DNA from: Betaproteobacteria bacterium
GTDB taxonomy: Bacteria > Pseudomonadota > Gammaproteobacteria > Burkholderiales > Usitatibacteraceae
Length of the DNA: 5,055 nucleotides
Reading direction: 5' to 3'
Assembly (NCBI GenBank): GCA_003105245.1
Contig: PQAI01000195.1
Span: 7,371 to 12,425, forward strand
Shown here: one piece after another, positions 1 through 5,055 of the stretch
Layout of the letters: every line of letters starts with the position of its first letter
How positions within the stretch are numbered: position 1 is the first letter of the stretch
Position numbers and translations under genes: made by a program
Notes under the pieces: model-generated
What the model was told of the DNA's origin: nothing
The model's input: only the letters and a program-made list of their open reading frames with translations
Database searches by the model: none

Positions 1-1113
1 GCGGTGTTCGCGAGGCCGGATGGCGCGGAGCTGCTCGTCGAATCCGTGTTCCTGCCTTGCATGACGGGCCCCACATGCGCGATCAGCGGCGGCGGATCGA
101 CCTACACCGCCACGCGCCTGGTGGACGCGACGGGGACCGCGCTTCCGGCCCATGGCGCCCCCGGCACCGGCGAGGCGACGCTCAACATCGAGCCCATCCA
201 GGCAATTGCCGAGCCGTCGGGCGCCATCGTCGTCCTCGGCCGGGTTGGCGCGGGCATCGGGGGCATTCGGCGAAACGCGCTCCGGCGGCTGACACCCCAG
301 GGACTTCCCGACCAGGCGTTCGACGCCAACGCCGCCGTGAACCTCGATTGCCCGGGCTACAATCCCATCGGATTCCCCGGGGCCATCATGGCGCGGCGCC
401 CGGACGGAAAGCTCCTGGTCGCGCAGTCGTACTTCACCGGGTCGTACACCGCGAACCCGCCGGCGATCGAATACACGACCTGCATCACGCGACTGTTGCC
501 CGACGGCACGGTCGACGCCACCTTCGGCGCCGGCGGCCGCTCGCAACTGCCGCGGGAGTTCCAGTACGACGACATGAGGCCGGTGGCGATCTTCGCGTTG
601 CCCAACGGCGGCGTGGCGCTCTTCCTCCAGAAGCGACGCCAGCTGGAGGGGAAGATCCACTACCACTACATGATCGCGACGATGACCGCCGATGGCGCGC
701 TGGACGCCAGCCGCTTCGACCGCGGCATCACGGGACCCACGGACCTGCACGTCGCGAAGCTGGAAGCGGTCGCGCTGCAGGCGGACGGCAAATACCTCGT
801 CGCGGGCTTTCCGGCGTCGGGTTGGGACCAGCCCGCAACGGGGATGCCCGTGCCGGGATTCGATGCCGCGCAACCGCGAATCGGCAGGCTTCTTCCCGGC
901 GGCGGCGCGGATCTCTCCTTCGGGCCGCTCGGGTCAGGCTACACGCCGCTCCTCTCTTTCGGACAGCGCCTCGCGCCTCGGCACGTGAGCATCGGCCCGG
1001 ATCGCGGCATCTTCGTCGCGGGGGCCCTGGGCGCCGCCGGCCCGGTCAACGACAACGAGATCACGAAGTTCGCCGTGGGCAAGCTCATGGGGGATTCGGC
1101 GGCGGCGCCGTAA
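1..1113 (+). CDS. delta-60 repeat (beta-propeller-like) protein, 5' truncated
   Basis: The reading frame is open from the first base of the window and stops with TAA at 1111-1113, so the true start is probably upstream; the GTG at 4 is just an internal valine codon. About 370 residues are visible. Numbering from the codon at 4, they contain roughly six degenerate repeats of 50-65 residues, each made of an 'xPDGKxLVAG' half and an 'RLxPDGxxDxxFGxGG' half. Clear examples are RRPDGKLLVA (131-140), TRLLPDGTVDATFGAGG (162-178), LQADGKYLVAGF (258-269) and GPDRGIFVAG (331-340). This is the delta-60 repeat (DUF5122) pattern, seen in large, often secreted, proteins thought to fold as beta-propellers; their molecular role is generally unknown. 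The C-terminus (GKLMGDSAAAP) shows no membrane anchor or sorting signal. An N-terminal signal peptide, if present, is outside the window. Family call is fairly secure; function is unknown. Confidence 0.82.
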   Translation, partial: AVFARPDGAELLVESVFLPCMTGPTCAISGGGSTYTATRLVDATGTALPAHGAPGTGEATLNIEPIQAIAEPSGAIVVLGRVGAGIGGIRRNALRRLTPQGLPDQAFDANAAVNLDCPGYNPIGFPGAIMARRPDGKLLVAQSYFTGSYTANPPAIEYTTCITRLLPDGTVDATFGAGGRSQLPREFQYDDMRPVAIFALPNGGVALFLQKRRQLEGKIHYHYMIATMTADGALDASRFDRGITGPTDLHVAKLEAVALQADGKYLVAGFPASGWDQPATGMPVPGFDAAQPRIGRLLPGGGADLSFGPLGSGYTPLLSFGQRLAPRHVSIGPDRGIFVAGALGAAGPVNDNEITKFAVGKLMGDSAAAP

Positions 1114-2239
1114 GTCGCCAGAGGGAAGTCACCTCGGCGGCGCGCGCGCCGTGCAGCGGATCGGAAACGTCCGACGCCTTGGGATGCTTCGGCTTCGCGT
1201 CGAGGCGCCCGGCGACCTCGAGCCCCGCCGCGGCGATCATCGCGAGGAATCCCTCCCGGCTCCGCAGCCCCATGTGCTCCGCCAGATCGGAGAGCACCAG
1301 CCACCCCTCCCCGCCCGGCACCAGGTGCGCGGCCAGTCCCGCGAGAAAGCCGCGCAGCATCCGGCTTTCCGGATCGTAGATCCCGCGCTCGATCGGCGTC
1401 GCGGGCCGCGCCGGCACCCACGGCGGGTTGCAGACCACGAGCGCGGCGCGTCCCTCGGGGAAGAGGTCCGCCTCCACCACCTCGACCTGCTTCGCGAGGC
1501 CCAGGCGATCGACGTTCTCCCGCGCGCACGCGAGCGCCCGGGGATCCTGGTCGGTGGCCACGACGCGCGCGATGCCGCGCCGGGCGAGCACCGCGGCGAG
1601 CACGCCCGTCCCCGTGCCGACGTCGAACGCGAGGTTCTGCGAGGCCAGCGCCTGCGGCAGCGGTGCCCCGGCGACCAGGTCCACGTACTCGCGCCGGATG
1701 GGCGTGAAGACGCCGTAGTGCGGATGGATGCGCCCGTCGAGGGCGGGGATGGGGATGCCCTTCGTCCGCCACTCGTGCGCGCCGACGAGGCCCAGCAGCT
1801 CCCGCAGCGACACGATCGTGGCGCCCTCGCCGGGTCCCCACGCCTCCACGCACGCCTGGCGAATGTCCGGCGCCCGCCGAAGGGCGATGCCGTATTCCGC
1901 GTCGAGTTCGACGAGCAGCATGCCCAGCGTGCGGGCGCGCTGCGCCTGGGCCTGGCGATGCAGGTGGAAGGCCTCCGCGGGCGAGGAGGGCTTCTTCGCC
2001 TTGCGCGGATGGCGGTCGGCGCGCTTGGCCATCGCCGTGAGCATCTGGCGCGCGTTCTGGAAATCACCGCGCCACAGCAGCGCCGTGCCCTGGCAGGCGA
2101 GCCCGTAGGCCTGGTCGGCCGTCATGCGGTCGTCGACGATGGCCATCTGCTTCGGCGGCGGCGCGCCGCTTTCCGAGCGCCAGCGGGCCGACCTCTCCCC
2201 GTCGCCCTCGGCCCAGTCGACGACCGAGTGCTCGCCCAT
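1085..2239 (-). CDS. class I SAM-dependent methyltransferase with NPPW motif
   Basis: A 384-residue protein. The catalytic domain occupies about residues 175-380. SAM-binding motif I is FDVGTGTGVLAAVLARRG (205-222), the acidic residue ending strand 2 is D230 in VVATDQD, and the motif IV NPPW is at 271-274. NPP(Y/W/F) is typical of enzymes methylating planar amide or exocyclic amino nitrogens, such as PrmC/HemK (release-factor glutamine) and RsmC or adenine-N6 methyltransferases. The stretch IHPHYGVFTPIRREYVDL (171-188) just before motif I also resembles the PrmB/PrmC/'methyltransferase small domain' group. The N-terminal 170 residues are mostly helical-looking, basic around 70-83, and I do not recognise them. 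The substrate is unknown. The ATG at 2239 lies one base after the stop of the upstream pyrophosphohydrolase gene, which suggests translational coupling; no strong ribosome-binding site is visible. Residues 1-31 look non-conserved, so ATG at 2146 (M32) is a possible alternative start. The 3' end overlaps the convergent delta-60 gene by 29 bases. Confidence 0.88.
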   Translation of the reverse strand: MGEHSVVDWAEGDGERSARWRSESGAPPPKQMAIVDDRMTADQAYGLACQGTALLWRGDFQNARQMLTAMAKRADRHPRKAKKPSSPAEAFHLHRQAQAQRARTLGMLLVELDAEYGIALRRAPDIRQACVEAWGPGEGATIVSLRELLGLVGAHEWRTKGIPIPALDGRIHPHYGVFTPIRREYVDLVAGAPLPQALASQNLAFDVGTGTGVLAAVLARRGIARVVATDQDPRALACARENVDRLGLAKQVEVVEADLFPEGRAALVVCNPPWVPARPATPIERGIYDPESRMLRGFLAGLAAHLVPGGEGWLVLSDLAEHMGLRSREGFLAMIAAAGLEVAGRLDAKPKHPKASDVSDPLHGARAAEVTSLWRLTAPPPNPP

Positions 2240-2240
2240 G

Positions 2241-2588
2241 CTAGAGCTCGGTGTACTTGCGGGCGGTGCCGCGCGCCTTGTGCACCGGGTACTTCCCGGC
2301 GTTGGCGACCATCTTGCGGCGGGCGGCGTCGATCGGATCGATGCCCAGCTTGTCGGCGAGCCGGATGAGGTAGAGCAGGACGTCGGCGATCTCCTCGCCG
2401 GCGGCGGCGAGGACCTCCGGCGACGGGCGGCGGCTCTGCTCCTCGGTGAGCCACTGGAAATTCTCGAGCAGCTCGCCCGCCTCGCCCGCGAGCGCCATCG
2501 CGAGGTTCTTGGGCGAGTGGAACTGGTCCCAGTCGCGCTCTTCGGCGAATTCCCTCAGTTGGTTGCGCAGCGCTTCGACTTCGCTCAC
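2241..2588 (-). CDS. MazG-like / dCTPP1-type nucleotide pyrophosphohydrolase
   Basis: A 115-residue all-alpha NTP pyrophosphohydrolase, expected to cleave (d)NTPs, probably pyrimidine or modified dNTPs, to the monophosphate and pyrophosphate with Mg2+ in the cytoplasm. Key features are FAEERDWDQFHSPKNL (14-29), the metal-binding ExxE at E36-E39 in GEAGELLENFQW, and ExxD at E66-D69 in EEIADVLLYLIRLADKLGID. The C-terminus KYPVHKARGTARKYTEL (99-115) closely parallels the tail of human DCTPP1 as I remember it, which places it in the RS21-C6/dCTPP1 branch rather than long two-domain MazG. I chose the GTG start at 2588: the first residues (MSEVEALRNQLREF) fit the family, and GGGAGG lies seven bases upstream. 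The frame stays open upstream to 2801, but that would overlap the divergent permease and encodes nothing family-like. It is the first gene of a two-gene unit with the methyltransferase. Exact nucleotide preference cannot be read from the sequence. Confidence 0.93.
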   Translation of the reverse strand: MSEVEALRNQLREFAEERDWDQFHSPKNLAMALAGEAGELLENFQWLTEEQSRRPSPEVLAAAGEEIADVLLYLIRLADKLGIDPIDAARRKMVANAGKYPVHKARGTARKYTEL

Positions 2589-2652
2589 GTTCCTGCCTCC
2601 CTGGTTTCGTCCAGCCCAGCTTACGCCATACTGCACCCATGGACTTCCCCCC
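2589..2652. promoter_or_regulatory. 64-base divergent intergenic region, presumed promoters for both operons
   Basis: This is the only non-coding gap in the window and must hold, or lie close to, the start signals of both divergent units. Its middle (about 2617-2640) is less GC-rich than the surroundings. On the plus strand CATACT at 2627-2632 matches four of six bases of the sigma-70 -10 consensus; no good -35 box is visible at the usual distance. On the minus strand I see no convincing -10/-35 pair. The permease start is preceded by a run of six C bases (2647-2652) and no clear Shine-Dalgarno sequence. The presence of promoters is inferred from layout; the individual boxes are weak. Confidence 0.4.
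2596..2601 (-). promoter_or_regulatory. Shine-Dalgarno GGGAGG for the pyrophosphohydrolase gene
   Basis: On the minus strand GGGAGG ends seven bases before the GTG at 2588. It is a good purine-rich ribosome-binding site and is the main reason for choosing the GTG start over the longer open frame. Confidence 0.7.
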
Positions 2653-3999
2653 ATGAGTGAATCCGCGCCCGGCAGCCCGCAGGAGCACCCGCGACGCCAG
2701 GTCGGCGTGTGGGAAGCGATCTCCGTCTGCGTCGGCATGGTGATCGGCGCGGGCATCTTCCGCTCGCCCTCGATCGTCGCCGCCAACGTGGGCTCCGACA
2801 CCGAGATGCTGCTTGCGTGGGCGTTCGGCGGCGCGATGTCGCTCGTGGGCGCGCTCTGCTTCGCGGAGATGGCCGCGGCCTTCCCCGACCCCGGCGGCGA
2901 CTATCACTTCCTCACCCGCGCCTTCGGCCGGCGCGCGGGATTCCTCTTCGCCTGGTCGCGCTTCGCCGTGATCCACACGGGCTCGATGGCGATGCTCGCC
3001 TTCGTGCTGGGCGACTACCTGGCGGAGCTCGTGCGCCTGGGCCCCCTGGGCAGCCCCGCGATGGCGGCGCTCGCGATCGTCGTGCTGGCCGGCCTCAACC
3101 TCTCGGGGCTGCGCGCGGGCATCGGCACGCAGGTGGGATTGATGGCGCTCGTGTTCGCCGGACTGATCGCGGTGGGATTCGCGGGCGTCGCGCTCGCCTT
3201 TCAGGGCGCCGCCCCGGCGGTGGCGGCTGCCGGCCCTTCGGCCGGGCACCTCGGCACGGCGCTCGTCTTCGTGTTCCTCGCCTACGGCGGATGGAGCGAC
3301 GCGGCCACGCTCTCGGCCGAGATGCGCGACCCCCGCCGCGGCATCACGCGCGCGCTCCTCGCCGGCATGGCCATCGTGACCGCGCTCTACCTCTTCGCCA
3401 ACTGGGCCTACGTGCGCGGGCTGGGGCTCGCGGGCGTGGCGGCGAGCCAGGCGCCGGCGGCCGACCTGCTGCGCGTCGCCTTCGGCCCGGCCGGCGAGAC
3501 GGCCATCGTCGTCGTGGTCGCCATCACCACGATCACCTCGATGAACGCCATCCTCATCGCCGGCGCGCGCACGACCTACGCCGCCGCACGCGACAACGGC
3601 GGGCTGGGCGCGCTGGGCGAGTGGCAGGTCGCCCGCGGAACGCCGGGGCGGGCCATCGTCGCCATCGCGGCCGTGGCGCTGCTGCTCGTGGGGCTGGGCA
3701 CCTGGACGAGGAGCGGCTTCTCGACCATGGTCGATTTCCTGGCGCCCGTGTACTGGCTCTTCCTCACGCTGAGCGGCGCGGCGGTCATCGTGCTGCGGCG
3801 CCGCCATCCCGGCGCGCCCAGGCCGTTCCGCGTCCCGGGCTACCCGTGGCTTCCGCTCGCGTTCATGGCGACGAGCGCCTGCATGGTCTACGCGGCCGTG
3901 GCCTACGTGCGCATCGGAACGATCCTTGGCGTCGCGGTGCTGCTCTCCGGACTCGCCGTACTCGCGATCCTCGAGCGGCGTACCATGAAGAAGCCATGA
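2653..3999 (+). CDS. APC-family amino-acid permease
   Basis: A 448-residue integral inner-membrane transporter of the amino acid-polyamine-organocation family, expected to carry amino acids or related amines with a LeuT-type fold. About twelve hydrophobic segments can be seen (roughly 18-37, 53-75, 97-120, 137-150, 160-183, 199-218, 233-254, 282-305, 334-351, 357-380, 400-420, 422-440). Family signatures are the unwound TM1 motif VIGAGIF (30-36), the TM2 to loop stretch CFAEMAAAFPDPGGDYHFL (69-87), AYGGWSDAATLSAEMRDPRRG (210-230) in and after TM6, and PFRVPGYPWLPL (391-402) before TM11. The TM6 AYGGW segment resembles the AYDGW of the LAT/exchanger-like subgroup, but the substrate cannot be named. 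ATG at 2653 is chosen because it gives a short basic cytoplasmic N-terminus directly before TM1 and avoids the divergent gene. There is no clear ribosome-binding site. The stop overlaps the start of the isoaspartate methyltransferase gene, so it heads a three-gene unit. Confidence 0.92.
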   Translation: MSESAPGSPQEHPRRQVGVWEAISVCVGMVIGAGIFRSPSIVAANVGSDTEMLLAWAFGGAMSLVGALCFAEMAAAFPDPGGDYHFLTRAFGRRAGFLFAWSRFAVIHTGSMAMLAFVLGDYLAELVRLGPLGSPAMAALAIVVLAGLNLSGLRAGIGTQVGLMALVFAGLIAVGFAGVALAFQGAAPAVAAAGPSAGHLGTALVFVFLAYGGWSDAATLSAEMRDPRRGITRALLAGMAIVTALYLFANWAYVRGLGLAGVAASQAPAADLLRVAFGPAGETAIVVVVAITTITSMNAILIAGARTTYAAARDNGGLGALGEWQVARGTPGRAIVAIAAVALLLVGLGTWTRSGFSTMVDFLAPVYWLFLTLSGAAVIVLRRRHPGAPRPFRVPGYPWLPLAFMATSACMVYAAVAYVRIGTILGVAVLLSGLAVLAILERRTMKKP

Positions 4000-4736
4000 G
4001 AGCGTCCTGGCCCCTGCTGCTCGCCGCCGCGCTGTGCCTGGGCGGATGCCCGGACGAGATCACCGTGGCGCTCGGGGACCACGCGACCTCCGCCGACCCC
4101 TACGCCAATGCCCGGCGCGAGATGGTCGCCACCCAGATCCGGGCGCGCGGAGTGCGCGATCCGCGGGTGCTCGCGGCGATGGAGCGCGTGCCCCGCCACG
4201 AATTCGTTCCTCCCGTCGCGCGCACCGCCGCCTACGGCGACCACCCGCTGCCCATCGGCCACGGCCAGACCATCTCGCAGCCCTTCATCGTCGCGTTCAT
4301 GACCGAGGCCCTCAAGCCCGCGCCGACCGACCGCGTGCTCGAGGTCGGCACCGGCTCCGGCTACCAGGCCGCGGTGCTGGCCGAGCTCGTGGCCCAGGTC
4401 TACACGATCGAGATCGTGAAGCCGCTGGGCGAGCACGCGCGCGAGGACCTCGGCCGCCTCGGCTACGGAAACGTCCAGGTGCGCGTCGGCGACGGCTACG
4501 AGGGCTGGCCGGAGGCCGCGCCCTTCGACGCCATCATCGTCACCTGCTCGCCGGAGCACGTGCCCAAGCCGCTGGTGGACCAGCTGCGCGACGGCGGGCG
4601 CATGGTGATCCCCGTGGGCGAGGCGCGCACCGGGCAGGACCTCTACGTGCTGGAAAAGCACGCGGGGCAGGTGGTAAAGCGCGCCGTGCTTCCTGTACGC
4701 TTCGTGCCCATGACAGGCAAGGCACAAGGGCGCTGA
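3996..4736 (+). CDS. pcm: protein-L-isoaspartate O-methyltransferase with lipoprotein signal peptide
   Basis: A 246-residue enzyme that uses SAM to methylate the carboxyl of L-isoaspartyl (and D-aspartyl) residues in damaged proteins, starting their repair. Family hallmarks are ARGVRDPRVLAAMERVPRHEFV (50-71), the substrate and active-site motif GHGQTISQPFIVAFMTEAL (88-106) with the conserved Ser94, SAM motif I VLEVGTGSGYQAAVLAEL (114-131), VGDGYEGW (164-171), FDAIIVT (177-183) and GGRMVIPVG (200-208). The tail VRFVPMTG (234-241) is also typical. Unlike the usual cytoplasmic enzyme, which starts near residue 43, it has an N-terminal extension: MRASW, a hydrophobic stretch (6-16) and the lipobox LGGC with Cys18, followed by a polar linker. 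This predicts export and lipid attachment. Residue +2 is Pro, not Asp, so an inner-membrane retention signal is absent. The start ATG overlaps the permease stop (ATGA). The enzyme family is near certain; membrane location is a strong inference. Confidence 0.95.
   Translation: MRASWPLLLAAALCLGGCPDEITVALGDHATSADPYANARREMVATQIRARGVRDPRVLAAMERVPRHEFVPPVARTAAYGDHPLPIGHGQTISQPFIVAFMTEALKPAPTDRVLEVGTGSGYQAAVLAELVAQVYTIEIVKPLGEHAREDLGRLGYGNVQVRVGDGYEGWPEAAPFDAIIVTCSPEHVPKPLVDQLRDGGRMVIPVGEARTGQDLYVLEKHAGQVVKRAVLPVRFVPMTGKAQGR
4726..4730 (+). promoter_or_regulatory. Shine-Dalgarno-like AAGGG for the oxidoreductase gene
   Basis: AAGGG sits inside the last codons of the methyltransferase gene, five bases before the ATG at 4736. 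It supports this start and independent or coupled initiation at the TGATG junction. Confidence 0.55.
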
Positions 4737-5055
4737 TGAAGTCGTACTCGATGCAGGCCACGGCCGAGGAGGCCACGATCTCCCTTCGCGAAGCGGACGT
4801 CCCGGAGCCGGGCGCGCAGCAGATGCTCGTGCGCATGCGCGCCGCGGGACTCAACCGCGGCGAGTTCATCGTCGGGCACGGCCTCGCCAAGGCGGGATCG
4901 GTGAAGCCGATCGGCATGGAGGGCGCGGGCGAGGTGGCGAAGCTCGGCGCCGGGGTCACCCGCTTCCGCGTGGGCCAGCGCGTGATGGGGCGCTGCGCCG
5001 GCGCCTTCTCCGAGTACGCGCTCATGGACGAGCGCGAGGCCATCGCGGTTCCCGA
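4736..5055 (+). CDS. MDR-superfamily zinc-less oxidoreductase (quinone oxidoreductase-like), 3' truncated
   Basis: An open frame of 106 complete codons runs off the window end. The visible part is the N-terminal GroES-like domain of medium-chain dehydrogenases/reductases: MKSYSMQATAEEATISLREA, the strand DVPEPGAQQMLVRMRAAGLN (21-40), LNRGEFI (39-45), PIGMEGAGEV (58-67) and VTRFRVGQRVMG (74-85), then FSEYALM (91-97). The catalytic zinc ligand Cys of alcohol dehydrogenases is not at its expected place (GLNRGE instead of a GVCHTD-like motif), and GMEGAGEV is the pattern of the zinc-independent quinone oxidoreductase group. An NADPH-dependent reductase of quinones or enals is therefore the best guess; the Rossmann domain that would settle cofactor use lies outside the window. 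The ATG overlaps the upstream stop by one base (TGATG), with AAGGG five bases before it, which makes it the third gene of the permease unit. Confidence 0.87.
   Translation, partial: MKSYSMQATAEEATISLREADVPEPGAQQMLVRMRAAGLNRGEFIVGHGLAKAGSVKPIGMEGAGEVAKLGAGVTRFRVGQRVMGRCAGAFSEYALMDEREAIAVP

Noticed and set aside
1138..1151. 14-base GC palindrome (CGGCGCGCGCGCCG), possible terminator or protein-binding site
   Set aside because: It lies within the methyltransferase coding region, has no loop or T-run, and such CG palindromes are expected by chance at this base composition.
57..1379. Plus-strand open frame (440 codons) overlapping the delta-60 gene in another frame
   Set aside because: The product is arginine- and histidine-rich low-complexity sequence with no motif, while the other frame carries clear delta-60 repeats.
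1151..2368. Plus-strand open frame (405 codons) opposite the methyltransferase
   Set aside because: It has no domain signal, and its composition is typical of an antisense frame in GC-rich DNA. The minus-strand frame has unmistakable SAM and NPPW motifs.
2589..2801. N-terminal extension of the pyrophosphohydrolase (ATG at 2801)
   Set aside because: It would overlap the divergent permease by about 150 bases and encodes nothing family-like; the GTG at 2588 has a good ribosome-binding site and family-typical residues.
2122..3807. Long minus-strand open frame (561 codons) opposite the permease
   Set aside because: It is dominated by Arg, Gly, His, Glu and Asp in the pattern expected when a GC-rich gene is read on its other strand. 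It spans two real genes on opposite strands and has no recognisable domain, so it is a shadow of the coding bias.
2709..3995. Upstream extension of the isoaspartate methyltransferase frame, suggesting a fusion protein
   Set aside because: The extra 429 codons lie in an off-frame of the permease and encode low-complexity Arg-rich sequence. The ATG at 3996 directly precedes a good lipoprotein signal peptide.
3903..4727. Minus-strand open frame (274 codons) opposite the isoaspartate methyltransferase
   Set aside because: It is rich in Gly, His, Arg and Val without motifs, and it mirrors a highly conserved gene on the plus strand.

Overview
The window is very GC-rich and densely coded on both strands. 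Its gene content looks like that of a high-GC Gram-negative bacterium, plausibly a beta- or gammaproteobacterium. That placement rests on a lipoprotein-type protein-L-isoaspartate methyltransferase, an APC-family permease and compact operons with overlapping start and stop codons; there is no rRNA or other marker to fix it. I see no mobile element, CRISPR array, tRNA or rRNA.

Layout from left to right: (1) positions 1-1113, plus strand: the 3' part of a gene for a delta-60-repeat (beta-propeller-like) protein whose start lies outside the window. (2) Positions 1085-2588, minus strand: a two-gene unit read right to left. It starts with a small all-alpha MazG/dCTPP1-like nucleotide pyrophosphohydrolase and, one base after its stop, continues with a class I SAM-dependent methyltransferase carrying an NPPW motif. 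The methyltransferase runs 29 bases into the end of the delta-60 gene, tail to tail. (3) Positions 2589-2652: a 64-base divergent intergenic region, the only non-coding DNA longer than one base. (4) Positions 2653-5055, plus strand: a three-gene chain of an APC-type amino-acid permease, an isoaspartate methyltransferase with a lipoprotein signal peptide (start overlapping the permease stop as ATGA), and a zinc-less MDR/quinone-oxidoreductase-like gene (start overlapping the previous stop as TGATG) that is cut by the window edge.

Functionally this looks like housekeeping and accessory metabolism: nucleotide-pool cleaning beside an orphan methyltransferase on one side, and transport, protein repair and redox genes on the other. 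I found no convincing sign of a new defence or mobile system. The points most worth a second look are the predicted export of the isoaspartate methyltransferase, the start-stop-coupled permease/repair/oxidoreductase trio, and a five-codon mini-ORF whose stop overlaps the permease start.
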